Translations under genes and position numbers: made by a program
Shown here: in pieces, positions 1 through 9,369 of the stretch
How positions within the stretch are numbered: position 1 is the first letter of the stretch
Layout of the letters: each line of letters opens with the position of its first letter
The notes under the pieces: model-generated
Told to the model about the DNA's origin: nothing
Seen by the model: only the letters and a program-made list of their open reading frames with translations
Databases searched by the model: none
Assembly: GCA_000969725.1 (NCBI GenBank)
Contig: JXSR01S005807.1
From: Ophiothrix spiculata
Lineage: Eukaryota; Echinodermata; Ophiuroidea; Amphilepidida; Ophiotrichidae
Strand: one strand, 5' to 3'
Length of the DNA: 22,016 nucleotides

Positions 1-463
1 TATACACTTTCATTAACTTTAAAGCACTTTGTTAATAGACAGGTCAGGTGAAAATTTGAAATATGTGTAAGTAAGTTTATTTCAATATATTTGGAAAGAA
101 CTAGGGACTAGCTTTCCAAAACCGTTTTAATTTTTAAAATCGTTAAATCCGTTCCAGAGCTACGCTAATGTTTGTGACTAAAAAATGATACAATTTTTGA
201 CACGGTATTTTCAATATTCCTTATTATTATCTTTATTTAACCGCGGCACCATGAACATAATTAATATACATCCACTCATGCGTGCATAATTTATCTAAGG
301 TCACGATGTCCAATCCATTCTATTGTTCCGACATGAGTTTAATCGTCTGTGACTTTATAAATCTGGTCATTGCTGTATGGGATAAGCACGATCAAAATTT
401 CTCAGTAGCATGTTTTATTCTGAGGCGATAACGCCAGTCTTCTAAATATGAACACTAGTATTC
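1..463. other. AT-rich stretch without a recognised gene
   Basis: No reading frame here resembles a known protein, and I see no RNA gene or terminal repeat. The short open frames are what random AT-rich sequence gives. Confidence 0.5.
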
Positions 464-520
464 TTAACACATGCCATGTGTTCAAAAGGTGTAACATTTT
501 TGAACACGTGTCATGTGTTC
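464..520. repeat. Pair of ~19-bp near-palindromes in tandem
   Basis: Two similar palindromic blocks lie 37 bp apart: AACACATGCCATGTGTT near 466-482 and GAACACGTGTCATGTGTTC at 502-520. Between them TGTTCAAAA and TTTTGAACA form a further inverted pair, so the stretch can fold in several ways. The second block contains the E-box hexamer CACGTG. Whether a protein binds here is unknown. Confidence 0.4.
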
Positions 521-546
521 TTGTGACTGTTGTTATAATCATCAAG

Positions 547-772
547 TGTGATGACTCACGCCGAAAAGGGGGACTTTGCGACAAAACACAGCAAACAATT
601 AAGAAAATAATAAGGATTTCCAGCAGATTTTCTGTTGTAAAATTTGATTACCTTGATCAATTTTAACGAGTAAGGTGTCATTTTAAAGCTTAGAAAATGC
701 TATTACAGATGAAATGATAAAATCTAAATTGATATCATCTGCAAAGTCCCCTTTTCGGGGTCAGCCATCACA
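547..772. mobile_element. Inverted-repeat element with ~32-bp arms (MITE-like)
   Basis: The arm at 547-579 and the arm at 741-772 are reverse complements over about 32 bases with only a few mismatches. Both carry the core CCGAAAAGGGG next to ACTTTGC. About 160 AT-rich bases separate them and encode nothing recognisable. This is the form of a small non-autonomous DNA transposon or foldback element. I could not identify a clear target-site duplication, so the exact ends and the superfamily remain open. Confidence 0.5.
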
Positions 773-794
773 AATTATCTAGGAGTGTTTACGT

Positions 795-1299
795 ATAAGC
801 ATTATGCGGGTTTATTACCAAACATATTTAATAATTATTTCCGTAAACATAACCAGTATCACAATCGTAACTAGAAGAAATACCCAAAATTATAGTATTC
901 ACAATTCGAGGAAAATGTTTTCTGATCGTTCGATTCGGTCATCTGGTCCTGGCTTATGGAACTCTATTGATAAAAAAGTAAAACAAGTCAAAGAATTTAG
1001 GATTTAGAAATAAACCTTTTAAAAAAATACAATTAAATTTTGCTAACATAATTTATGACCAGTTTTGTTGTTTAGGGCATGTCTTGTGTTATGAATGTGT
1101 GTTTTGTATCTTTTAGGCCATAGTATTTTATCGTGTGTAACTTAAGCCCTACTTAGGGGATGGCCCTTAGGGTCTTACTGGCTCTTTGCCATCTCCTCAA
1201 TACCATTCTTTTGTTGTGTTTTTAAAATACTATTTTGTTTATTCTAAGTTGTATTTGAACGTGCTATTTGTTGAAATAAATTTTGAACTTGAACTTGAA
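795..1299 (+). mobile_element. 5'-truncated LINE (CR1/L2-like) 3' end
   Basis: This is the tail of a non-LTR retrotransposon. The first ~210 bases encode the C-terminal end of a reverse transcriptase, split over two frames: LLPNIFNNYF in one, then FSDRSIRSSGPGLWNS in the other. The rest is 3' UTR, with a stem-loop at 1155-1197, AATAAA at 1275-1280, and a terminal run of GAACTT units at 1283-1299. Loss of everything upstream is typical of aborted target-primed reverse transcription. The copy is dead. CR1/L2 assignment rests on the short repeat tail and protein motifs, and has not been tested by phylogeny. Confidence 0.7.
1155..1197 (+). promoter_or_regulatory. LINE 3'-UTR stem-loop
   Basis: AGGGGATGGC (1155-1164) pairs with GCCATCTCCT (1188-1197) at 9 of 10 positions, closing a 23-base loop. 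A structure with the same arm and loop lengths and a related loop sequence lies in the minus-strand LINE copy (3790-3833). In related LINEs such as eel UnaL2, the element's reverse transcriptase recognises a 3' stem-loop. A similar role here is inferred. Confidence 0.5.
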
Positions 1300-1666
1300 T
1301 CATTCGTTTTAAGTAAAGCTATCGTCATAATGTTCGTAATATTTTATATATTAATGATAAAATTTTCATGTAATTTACAATTCTAAGTACAAAAACTTTA
1401 AACTCGATTTTCTTAGAACTATAGTTTTCCGATTCGGCCCGATTCCTTTTACCAATTTGGATGTAACTTTGCAACCGAACATCGAAAGCAGGGTCTCATT
1501 TTAAAGCTTGAACTTTCAACTTTCAGATGAGACCAAAAAAATCAATTTTGATTTTGGGACCCTTAAGGTAACTTAAGATAGGATGAGGCACATACATTTA
1601 AATACATTTATTACTATTTCGTCACATTCAATTCAATTTATTCGTCTATTTTCTTCTGTTATCACC
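1300..1666. other. Spacer without recognised features
   Basis: No protein motif, RNA gene or clear repeat is visible between the LINE tail and the ORF1-like pseudogene. TCTCATTTTAAAGCTTGAA and a nearby TCAGATGAGACC make only a weak inverted pairing. Confidence 0.4.
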
Positions 1667-3127
1667 ATGGATGTTCCAAAAGAAAGTGGCAGTATTGAGA
1701 TCCTCGCCTTACATTGTTGACCTGATCATTAGAAATGAAAGGTATGAAACTTGGATGAAATCAAGAACTTGAAAATGGATAAGGACAATCTTAAGTGTGA
1801 AATTGAAGAACTGAAGCAAGACAAGGATGTAATGACAAAAAACAAATTCAAAAACTCCAACACGCAGCGAGTAACAGGTATTTTGAAATTGCTGAGGCAA
1901 GAAAGTTCTTCGATCAGTTAAAAGAAGTACAATATACAGTGTGTCCCAGAATAAACCTTACAATCTTTGCGTGCAGTTTTCATGGGTTTAACGGATAGTT
2001 CGAAAGTATGTAGAGGTTGCATTTTATAGCCCATGAATTGAACTTGCAGATACTGTTTGTTTCATTTTAATCGGTAATGTACAGCAAAAGTTATGCTTTG
2101 TCAAATAATTGATTGTAAAATTTGCTGGTCCACTTTCACGAGTTTTGAAGTTCCCCTTGAATGAAGCTCTATTGAGTATTGTCATTAATCTGTTCACTCA
2201 ACCGTAACGATGTTTACTTATTTACTACGCACATGCTTTTTTTTATTTATGCTGAAAAAATGAACATATTTGATTTTAAAATAAGACAGATAAGATAAAT
2301 TTTCTAAGGTGACTTTATTATTCCATTCAGAAACACCCTTACTTTATGGCCAATAATCATAAAATTGGACAAGACAAAAATCCACCCAAAACTTTGATAC
2401 AACATAACTTTTGTTGTATACTCTTGATTGAAATGAAACAAACGGTATCTAAAATTTCAACTCATGGGCTATAAAATGCAATACATACTTGCTGACTATC
2501 CGTTAAACCCATGAAAATTGCACGCTAAGATTGTAAGGTTTATTCTGGAACACCCTGTAACGACCATGATATTGTAGAAGAACTTAAACAGTACACTAGA
2601 AGAAATGTGTGTTAGTTACTAGAGAAAATGAGTCTTAGTCCAAAGGAGAAGATCCTGACAAAACTATTCTAAATCTTGCCAAAGATATGAAGGTGGGACT
2701 AAAGGATACTGATATAGATCGTACACATCGTACGGGGAAAGCAAAATGTGGTAAAAACAGGGCAATTGGCGTCAAATGTGTTCGTTATAACACAGGAACA
2801 AAGTTTCTCAAAAACAGGAAAGAGCTAAAGGATACAGGGTTGGCGTTTAGGAACTGCTCTCACCATACTGCAACGCGCAAAGGAACTCGTTGACCAAGGC
2901 CAGTGGTCAAAGCTGCTTTGACATGGGACGGCAAAGTTAACATAAGGGTTCAACCACTTGGCTGTGACCATCCTAAACGTGTGGCAATTAAATCCCAACA
3001 AGACCTTACAGATGTGTACAGTGAATATGCAAAGCAACATCTTCAAGTTGAGATACAACAACACCTGCTAAGCAAAGAGAGTGATATGAAAGTACACCAA
3101 AGGAGGAAGGAGACTCTAAGAAAATGA
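1667..3127 (+). pseudogene. Decayed retroelement ORF1-type (L1 ORF1/transposase_22-like) gene
   Basis: Read across frames, this encodes a coiled-coil N-terminal part (EIEELKQDKDVM, then FEIAEARKFFDQLKEVQY near 1880-1935), then QYTRRN near 2590. A nucleic-acid-binding-like part follows: DIDRTHRTGK near 2710, VKCVRYNTGTKFLKNRKELK, and a basic C-terminal part with TWDGKVNIRV near 2925 and HPKRVAIKSQQDL. The order resembles L1-type ORF1 proteins, which bind element RNA as trimers. It is not intact: there is a stop after codon 17, others near 2620-2690, and a local frame change around 2850-2905. A 621-bp mobile element also splits it at 1937-2557. The ATG at 1667 is the best start candidate. No endonuclease or reverse transcriptase follows on this strand, so it may be an orphan ORF1 or a separately spread gene. 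The call is by eye. Confidence 0.6.
1937..2557. mobile_element. Mariner-like non-autonomous element with ~167-bp terminal inverted repeats
   Basis: The arms at 1937-2105 and 2393-2557 are reverse complements at roughly 85 percent identity, both with termini of the type CAGNGTGTNCCAGAATAAAC. The element is flanked by TA on each side (1935-1936 and 2558-2559), the usual Tc1/mariner target duplication. The ~290-bp interior encodes no transposase, so mobility would need enzyme supplied in trans. Removing the element plus one TA joins the flanking pseudogene in frame (VQY-NDHD), which fixes the boundaries exactly and shows it inserted into an existing coding sequence. Confidence 0.85.
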
Positions 3128-3779
3128 ACTAAGCCTCAAAATTTAAGGTAAAAACCTTTGATCTACAATGATATAATTTTGAACTATTGATTAACAATTT
3201 TCTTTGCTATTTTGTTGAATATACAATTGCTGCATTACAATACTTGTTCATGTAAAAACAAAATGACGGATATGTCGAAGGACATTTTAGTTCTACTGTT
3301 GAAATTGCATAAACTACAACGTGGACATACAATATTATAAAGATAATCATTGATATAAAAAAAAAAGTTGTTTATCACTTCACTTTTATTGTTGAATATA
3401 ATACCGTTAATTTGGCTACAAGCGGTACCACAGACAACATCATAAATCAACTACTTGAAATATCGTCAATATCCAATTATATGATCAACGTTGGATTCGA
3501 GCTGTTGGCCCTGCATGGCCTTGATATGATTCATTTTCTTTGATATATCTGCTGTTTGTTTTTAAAGAAACTTTTATTAGATTTTCCGTTCTTTTGATTT
3601 TATATGTTTGTTGGTAAATCTTGCTCAAAAATAATGATGTGTGTATTGTTTGCTTAAAAATAATTAAGAAAAACCATAAATATATTCGTTGTAAATTATG
3701 TCATGGGTTTTTAATCTTGTTTTTTTTTTCATAAAACTCTACATCAAAATGACATATATAAAAGAAAACAAACAAAATA
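3128..3779. other. AT-rich spacer, possibly 3' UTR of the ORF1-type element
   Basis: No coding sequence is recognised after the ORF1-like frame closes at 3125-3127 (TGA). The stretch is rich in T and A runs and could be the untranslated tail of that element, but there is no diagnostic end sequence. Confidence 0.35.
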
Positions 3780-3789
3780 AGTTAAACGG

Positions 3790-3833
3790 AGGAGTAGACG
3801 AAAGGCCAATGAGACCTGTAAATGCCTACCCCT
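3790..3833 (-). promoter_or_regulatory. LINE 3'-UTR stem-loop, minus-strand copy
   Basis: On the minus strand AGGGGTAGGC pairs with GTCTACTCCT across a 24-base loop containing GGTCTCATTGGCC. Arm lengths, loop length and loop core match the stem-loop at 1155-1197, although the surrounding sequence has diverged. It lies about 130 bases beyond the reverse transcriptase reading frame, where element-specific RNA recognition signals are expected. Confidence 0.5.
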
Positions 3834-3965
3834 GATACATTTTACAAAACAATACTACGATAATAATTCAAAAACAAACCTATATCTAACAAGACGATCT
3901 GACCACAACCATACGAGACAAAACAGGGACGAGCTGCTCAAAAAAATCAGATTATTTATATTTTT

Positions 3966-5350
3966 CGATCAAATGATTTTTAGCTGACTGCAAAAATTGT
4001 GTAATGATTTTGCAGATGTTATTGTTTTAGAAAGTGAATTCCAAAGAATCGGGCCTTCTGTTCTGAAAGATTGATAAGAAAAGACCCTTCTGTGTTTAGT
4101 TAAATTAAAATCATTAAAGCGCCTTGACGGATAGTTGTGAATTTCAGAACGTCTCATGATAAAATCATTAAAAGCTACAGGAAGATCATTGATAGTGAAT
4201 TTATACATAAAAAACCCAAGCTCCATTGAATACATAGCAGGAACAGTGAGAATATTCAGCTTAGCAAAAAAGAGGATTCATGTTGCTTCTGTAGTGGGCG
4301 TGAGAGATGGTTTTTATTGAGCACTTTTGAAGCTTTATTAGCTTGTCCAAATATGATTTCCAAGTATTACCCTACAGGGGTATTCCATAATTTAAAAAGG
4401 GTAGTATCAAGGTACAATACGTGTCTTAAGGATTCGATCGGTCAAAAAACGTTTTAGTTTATCGATGATACCTATGTTCCTCGATATTGTTTTCAATAAG
4501 CAATCAATGTAGGGTTTCCAACTGAGTGACTCGGCAATTAGTACTCCCAAAAATTTCGTGAACTTACCTCTGTCAAGTAGAATATTATCCAGGATTATTT
4601 GGATTTTATGTAGGTTTTTATTCGATGTCATGTTCGCTGTCCCTAATATCATGAAATTTGTTTTGGTAGCAATAACAGATAATGTGTTTGCTTTGAACCA
4701 GTTACTAGCATTATCTAATTCTCGATTTATTAGTTGAGTTTAACTGTTGATATCCTCATGCGTAAAGGTAATGGTAGTATCGTCTGCAAATAGTATAGAT
4801 TGAAGCATATTTGATGAGTGCACAATATCATTGACATAAAGTATGAACCATAATGGACCTAAGATAGACCGTTGGGGTACCCCACACATAACATTTCTTA
4901 ATCTTGATTTGCAATCATTATAACCAACATATTGTTTTCTATTGTGTAGGTTACTCTTAAATCAATCCAAGACAATTACACGCAAGCCGTATTGTTCTAA
5001 TTTATGCAAAAGTATATTGTGATCAATTGTGTCAAAAGCTTTGTATAGTTCTAAAAATATATCGACTGTTGTTTTATTGTTTTCAACAGCAACATTTATT
5101 TTATCAACCAATTGAGCAATGGCCATATTTGTTGAATGTTTTGGTCTAAAACCAAATTGCTTCTCATTAAAGATTTTGCGGGATCCTTCAAGTATTTTAG
5201 AGAAACGTGGTAGTAAGAAAACAGGTTGATAGTTAGAGAATACTTCAGCATTTTCCTTTCTTATAGATTAGTATTACCTTTGCCAACTTTATTTTATCTG
5301 GTAAAATGCTGATTGACAATGACAGATTAAATATTTGTGTTCAAGGTTTT
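3966..5350 (-). pseudogene. Reverse transcriptase domain of the minus-strand LINE
   Basis: Broken frames on the minus strand spell the RT blocks in order: FSKIL near 5200, KQFGFRPKHSTNMAIAQLVD near 5140, KAFDTIDHNILLHKL near 5040, GVPQRSILGPL near 4880, and the catalytic FADD at 4779-4790. LGVLIAESLSWKP near 4540 and ILWNSLSKTI near 4020 follow. The FADD box keeps both aspartates, unlike the plus copy. A TGA at 4962-4964 replaces the tryptophan expected in the WFRSYL block, another stop follows the FADD box, and further frameshifts separate the blocks. In a live element this enzyme copies element RNA at the nicked target. Confidence 0.75.
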
Positions 5351-6059
5351 GTAATTTCAGTGCCCACCACTTTTTTAATTATAAAGTTTCCATTGTTATC
5401 ATGACCCGCACAACTATTTTTAGGATATCATTTTCAACTATTGTTTTCATATACATGTTAAATGGCTTTGGTTTTTGAAAGTAATCAAAATACTGATTGC
5501 CAGAGTTTTGGATTTTAGCAGCATCTGCAAAGAAGTCATTAAAATGGTTAGAGACAGATTGAGTTTGTGAAATTGTATTACCCGATTCATCAACAAATTT
5601 ACTTTGAACGGAGTGTTTTCTAGCTTTACCGAGAATGCAATTTATTTATTTCCACATTCTCTTCATATTGTTTTGAGATTTTTGAAATTTCTCGAAATAA
5701 TATGAGCGTTTTGATTTACGAATCAACATATTCAATTTATTTCTTAAAGTCTTAAATTGTTGCTGATTGTTATTAGTTGGATTTTAAGATATTGTTTATA
5801 TAGTTAATTTTTCTTATTAATACTTTTCAATAGTCCTTTAGTGATCCAAGGGGATAAAGGTTCCTTTTTCTTGCTAAGAGTATATTTTCTAACGGGGATG
5901 CATTCATCATAAAGTTTATCAAACGTGTCAACGAATTATTTGTAATCATTATCGGCATTCACATTATCAAGAATTCGGTGCCTGTGATCATTTTATAATT
6001 TATGTTTAAAGTTGACCAACTGATCATTTGGCTCATTCCAGTGAAAACTAAACCTTTTT

Positions 6060-6650
6060 TGATTTCAATCAAAAAATCAGCTTATTTGTCGACCATATGA
6101 GCAGTTTTTTCAGTTTGTTACTCTGTACGTTAAAGTATTTTCTAAGCAGAAATTTAAAATTGTTTCTACCCGTGCATGAATGAGCACATGTTTTCATTCA
6201 AAAATGTTACAAACGTTACCAAAAAAAATACACCACAGTGTCACAAACGTTACCAGACGTTACCAAACAAAACATTGCATAAAAAGAAATCCTGGCTATA
6301 GAATTTCCTACCACTTTTATGAACTATTTGTACATATGTTACCAATCATTTCTAAAAAGCACAATAAAAAATCCGCTTACATGTCAGAAAATTTTCACTT
6401 TGAAGTCATTTGGAGCAATAAACCATATCCGTTCGAGATCACAAACGTTGCCGAACGTTACATGAACTTTATTCAGTATTTCGGCAATTATTTTAATCTT
6501 TAAACACCTGCATGTCTTTATCACATAAGTGAGCACCATTATCAACAACAAATTCGTGGATATAATGTTTATGCTAGGTTATGTGGCCATTTAAAAGTGA
6601 TATTTCCCATTTTTTCGGTCACAAACGTTACTTTGGAATCACCCATTTGT
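6060..6650. mobile_element. ~600-base insertion with recurring TCACAAACGTTACC motif
   Basis: This stretch has no counterpart in the plus-strand LINE copy, where the flanking protein blocks are ~600 bases closer together. The motif TCACAAACGTTACC or a close variant occurs at 6207-6220, 6241-6254, 6439-6452 and 6619-6631. In two cases a second GAACGTTAC-type half follows directly (6255-6264 and 6453-6461). A perfect 10-bp inverted repeat with a 2-base centre lies at 6055-6076 near one end. A 107-residue plus-strand frame (6180-6503) crosses it but resembles nothing I know. The ends are approximate and no target duplication is clear. Confidence 0.45.
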
Positions 6651-7583
6651 GTGCTTTTATAGATAAATGTTTTTTTTTTCTTCATTTCATTTGTGGTTGC
6701 AGCAATTTCAATATTTGCAGACAAAACTGTTGGAAAATGGTCGCTAATTGTAGTCACCAGGATGGAGATTTGAATAATATCATCATTATTAGTTAAAATG
6801 TTATTAATTAGGGTTGCTGTTGTTTCCGATATTCTTGTTGGCTTATATATTGTAGGTAATAATGAGTAACAACTTTAAGTGGATCAATATTAAAATCGCC
6901 CATGGCATAAAGATGTTTTTCTCTGAATTAACCCGTTTGATGATTGGCTCAATATCTCGGGTAAAATGATCAATGGGTGTATGATACAAGTCCAACTATA
7001 ATGTTCTTGGTTTTGCATTCTACTTCAATAAAACAAGATTCAAAACTAAAATTTGCCATACAAAGATCTAGTCTAAGACTAGATTGATTTTATCAGATTT
7101 TTAAAGACACACACCACCCTTTTCTTGCCCAATTCTTTTGGTATACTCAAGGTTATAGCCAGGAATGTTATAATAATCAAATGGCTTAGTTTTTAAATGG
7201 CTTTCAGATATTCCAATAACAGTGAATTCACAGTCAAGTTGTTTCAATAATTATTTTAGTGAATCAAAGTTTTTAGATAAATTACTGATGTAATATTCAA
7301 GAGATTGATTTTACCTGCACTTGCATTTTCATCTGAATGAAATTGGTTAGGCGTAAGATAAGTCAACATCTGTGTCTTTAAATATCAGGGTATCATTTAA
7401 ATCATTAATTTCATTGTCAAGGTCAGAACTTGAACATACTCTTGAATTCTTGCATGGCATTGTGTTACAAACCCAATCCTTTAGAATGTTAATTTCCGTA
7501 GGTTTTAACTTGGTACATTCCATCTCATAATTTACAAGTAATATTTTTATGAATGTTTTGACTATTTTAAAACAATAACACAT
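6570..7583 (-). pseudogene. APE-type endonuclease region of the minus-strand LINE
   Basis: A leader with MECTKLKPTEINIL (near 7525) opens the frame. After it come NFDSLK, VIGISESHLKTKP and DYYNIPGYNLEYT (near 7140), FSFESCFIEV near 7030, the catalytic GDFNID (around 6885-6902) and ISDHFPT (near 6750). Together these are the metal-binding and catalytic signatures of the exonuclease-endonuclease-phosphatase fold that LINEs use to nick target DNA. The SDH motif is kept here but lost in the plus copy. Several stops and frame changes, for example after GGVCL near 7090, show it is not translated as one protein. The leader is better preserved than in the plus copy. Confidence 0.7.
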
Positions 7584-7600
7584 TTACTGATATTTTTGAG

Positions 7601-7861
7601 TGACATTAAAACAACCACACAAATATATAAAACACTTAAAGCAAATCTTTCATAATAAAACCACTAAATTAAAACCAAATTAAGAATTAGTTGAACTGGA
7701 CTTGCCAAGTATTTCAAGGTGATGATAAAAATTGCACTTATTCTGACATTGAAATGAAACCGACTGTTTGAATAATTCCCCAGTGTATTACTGTAATGAT
7801 ATCGATTTAACGAAATATGATCAAATGCAACCTTCTCATATTTGATGAAAATTCTGTTTAA
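7601..7861. other. Junction between the two head-to-head LINE copies
   Basis: These bases hold the undefined 5' ends of both copies. I see no promoter motif, no recognisable coding block and no long inverted repeat linking the two copies at this point. Confidence 0.35.
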
Positions 7862-8660
7862 GTGTACAATAACGTGACTAATGAAAACAGTCTTCACAAA
7901 TGCCCTTATTTAACCCAAGATCAATTTAGTCGTGATAAAGATGCAAGCTCGGGTACATCTAATTTATTAAATGTCAATATTAGAAGATTGTCGAAAAACT
8001 TCAAAACGCTTAAAGAATGTGTCAAATCATTAAGTTGTCAATTCTCTATAATCATGATAATGGGAGTACCGGAAACTCATTTGAAAGACAAGCCAAGTGA
8101 TTATTATAATATACCAGGTTTTAACTTAGAATATACAAACAGAACTGGAAAAGAGAAGGGTGGTTGGTTTCTTTACATATCAGACCAAATCAAATGTAAA
8201 CTAAGATCAGATCTTTGCATTGCAAATTCTAGTTTCGAGTCATGTTTTATTGAAATAGAAGACACAATAAAAAATTATGTTGCCTGAGACGTATATTATA
8301 GATTTCACATCCCGATTTACAATTTCATCCGAGAATTTGACGTTATTCTCAAAAATGTCGATTCTGAAATGAAGAATGTCTATATAATGGGTGATTTTAA
8401 CATTGACCTGCTCATAGTTGACACAGATAGACCAACGCATGAGTACCTAGAACTTATTTATTCGTATGCAATGTTACCAACAATATATAAACCGACTAGA
8501 TATAACCGAAACAAGGGCGACAATAATTGACAATATACTGACAAATAACGAAAATATCATTCAATCCGGAATATTGGTAACGAATATCTTTACCATTTCA
8601 CCAACTACTTTATCAACACATCAACAAATGAAAAGGGGAAAATTTAAAAAGAAATCATTG
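7862..8660 (+). pseudogene. APE-type endonuclease region of the plus-strand LINE
   Basis: An open frame at 7862-8287 carries LLNVNIRRLSKNF, VPETHLKDKPSDYYNIPGF, NLEYTNRTGKEKGG, LYISDQIKCKLRSDLC and SSFESCFIEIE, the N-terminal two thirds of a LINE endonuclease. A stop at 8285-8287 breaks it. The catalytic GDFNID block follows at about 8390 and the NNENIIQSGI block at about 8550. The final SDH motif has decayed, with ISPTT in its place. The frame has no convincing ATG of its own upstream, as its first codon is GTG. In a live element the domain nicks target DNA to prime reverse transcription. Confidence 0.75.
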
Positions 8661-9369
8661 CACAGCTAAACTGGAAAACTCAATCAACGGTTATCAAAAG
8701 TACAGTGGCAAGAAATACGTCAAACGAAGGACTTAAATGATGATATAAAACACATATTAATACATTTGATGCCCTATATGATGAATATATTCCTCTAAAA
8801 AGTGCAGCACTAACAGAAAAAAAGAACCAATATCCCCGTAGATCACTAAGGGTCTATTAAAAAGCATCAATAAGATAAAAAAAATTGTACAAACAGTATC
8901 CAACAAATGTTAATCAATAAAAATCCAAAACTTATAAAAACAAACTAACTATGCTGATACGCAAGTCCAAACGTTCTCATTGTTTCAATCAATTTCAAAA
9001 TATGACATGAGGAAAACATGGAAATTAATTAATAGCATACTTAGGAAAAACAGAAAACAAATAACTCAAAGACAATTTGTAGATGAGATGGGTAAAACAT
9101 TTTCTGATAGTCAAACCATCTCTGATAAATTCAATGACTTCTTTTTGTAGAGGTAGGACCTAAATTAGCATCTGGAACTCATAATACTGGTAAACAATAC
9201 TATAATTATCTCAAAGAAATGAAAACTGGATGCATGTACATGAAACCCATTGTTGAAAACGACATCTTAAAAATAATTAACAAATTAAGACTGTATGTAC
9301 AAACATCATTAATCCTCTAACAGATATATATTTAATTTCTCATTAACAACAGATATTGCACCTGATAAT

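Larger units (their letters stand above)
3780..7600 (-). mobile_element. Decayed near-full-length LINE (CR1/L2-like), minus strand
   Basis: Read on the minus strand, the element runs from an N-terminal leader near 7583 through an APE-type endonuclease (about 7330-6570), a linker, and a reverse transcriptase (about 5350-3966) into a 3' UTR. The UTR stem-loop lies at 3790-3833. Every block is homologous to the plus-strand copy at 7862-10598, but the two differ in which residues have decayed. Stops and frameshifts throughout make it inactive. Spacing between the endonuclease GDFNI and the linker DECIP is about 990 bases here against about 390 in the plus copy, so about 600 bases were inserted in between. 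The 5' end (about 7600) is an estimate. Confidence 0.8.

Noticed and set aside
448..666. Plus-strand frame of 72 codons
   Set aside because: It is made of the palindromes and the left arm of the inverted-repeat element; repeat-derived.
2825..3064. Minus-strand frame of 79 codons
   Set aside because: Antisense shadow of the ORF1-like pseudogene, whose plus-strand motifs are clear.
6180..6503. 107-residue plus-strand frame in the inserted segment
   Set aside because: No domain is recognised, and it overlaps the TCACAAACGTTACC motif copies; not enough to call a gene.
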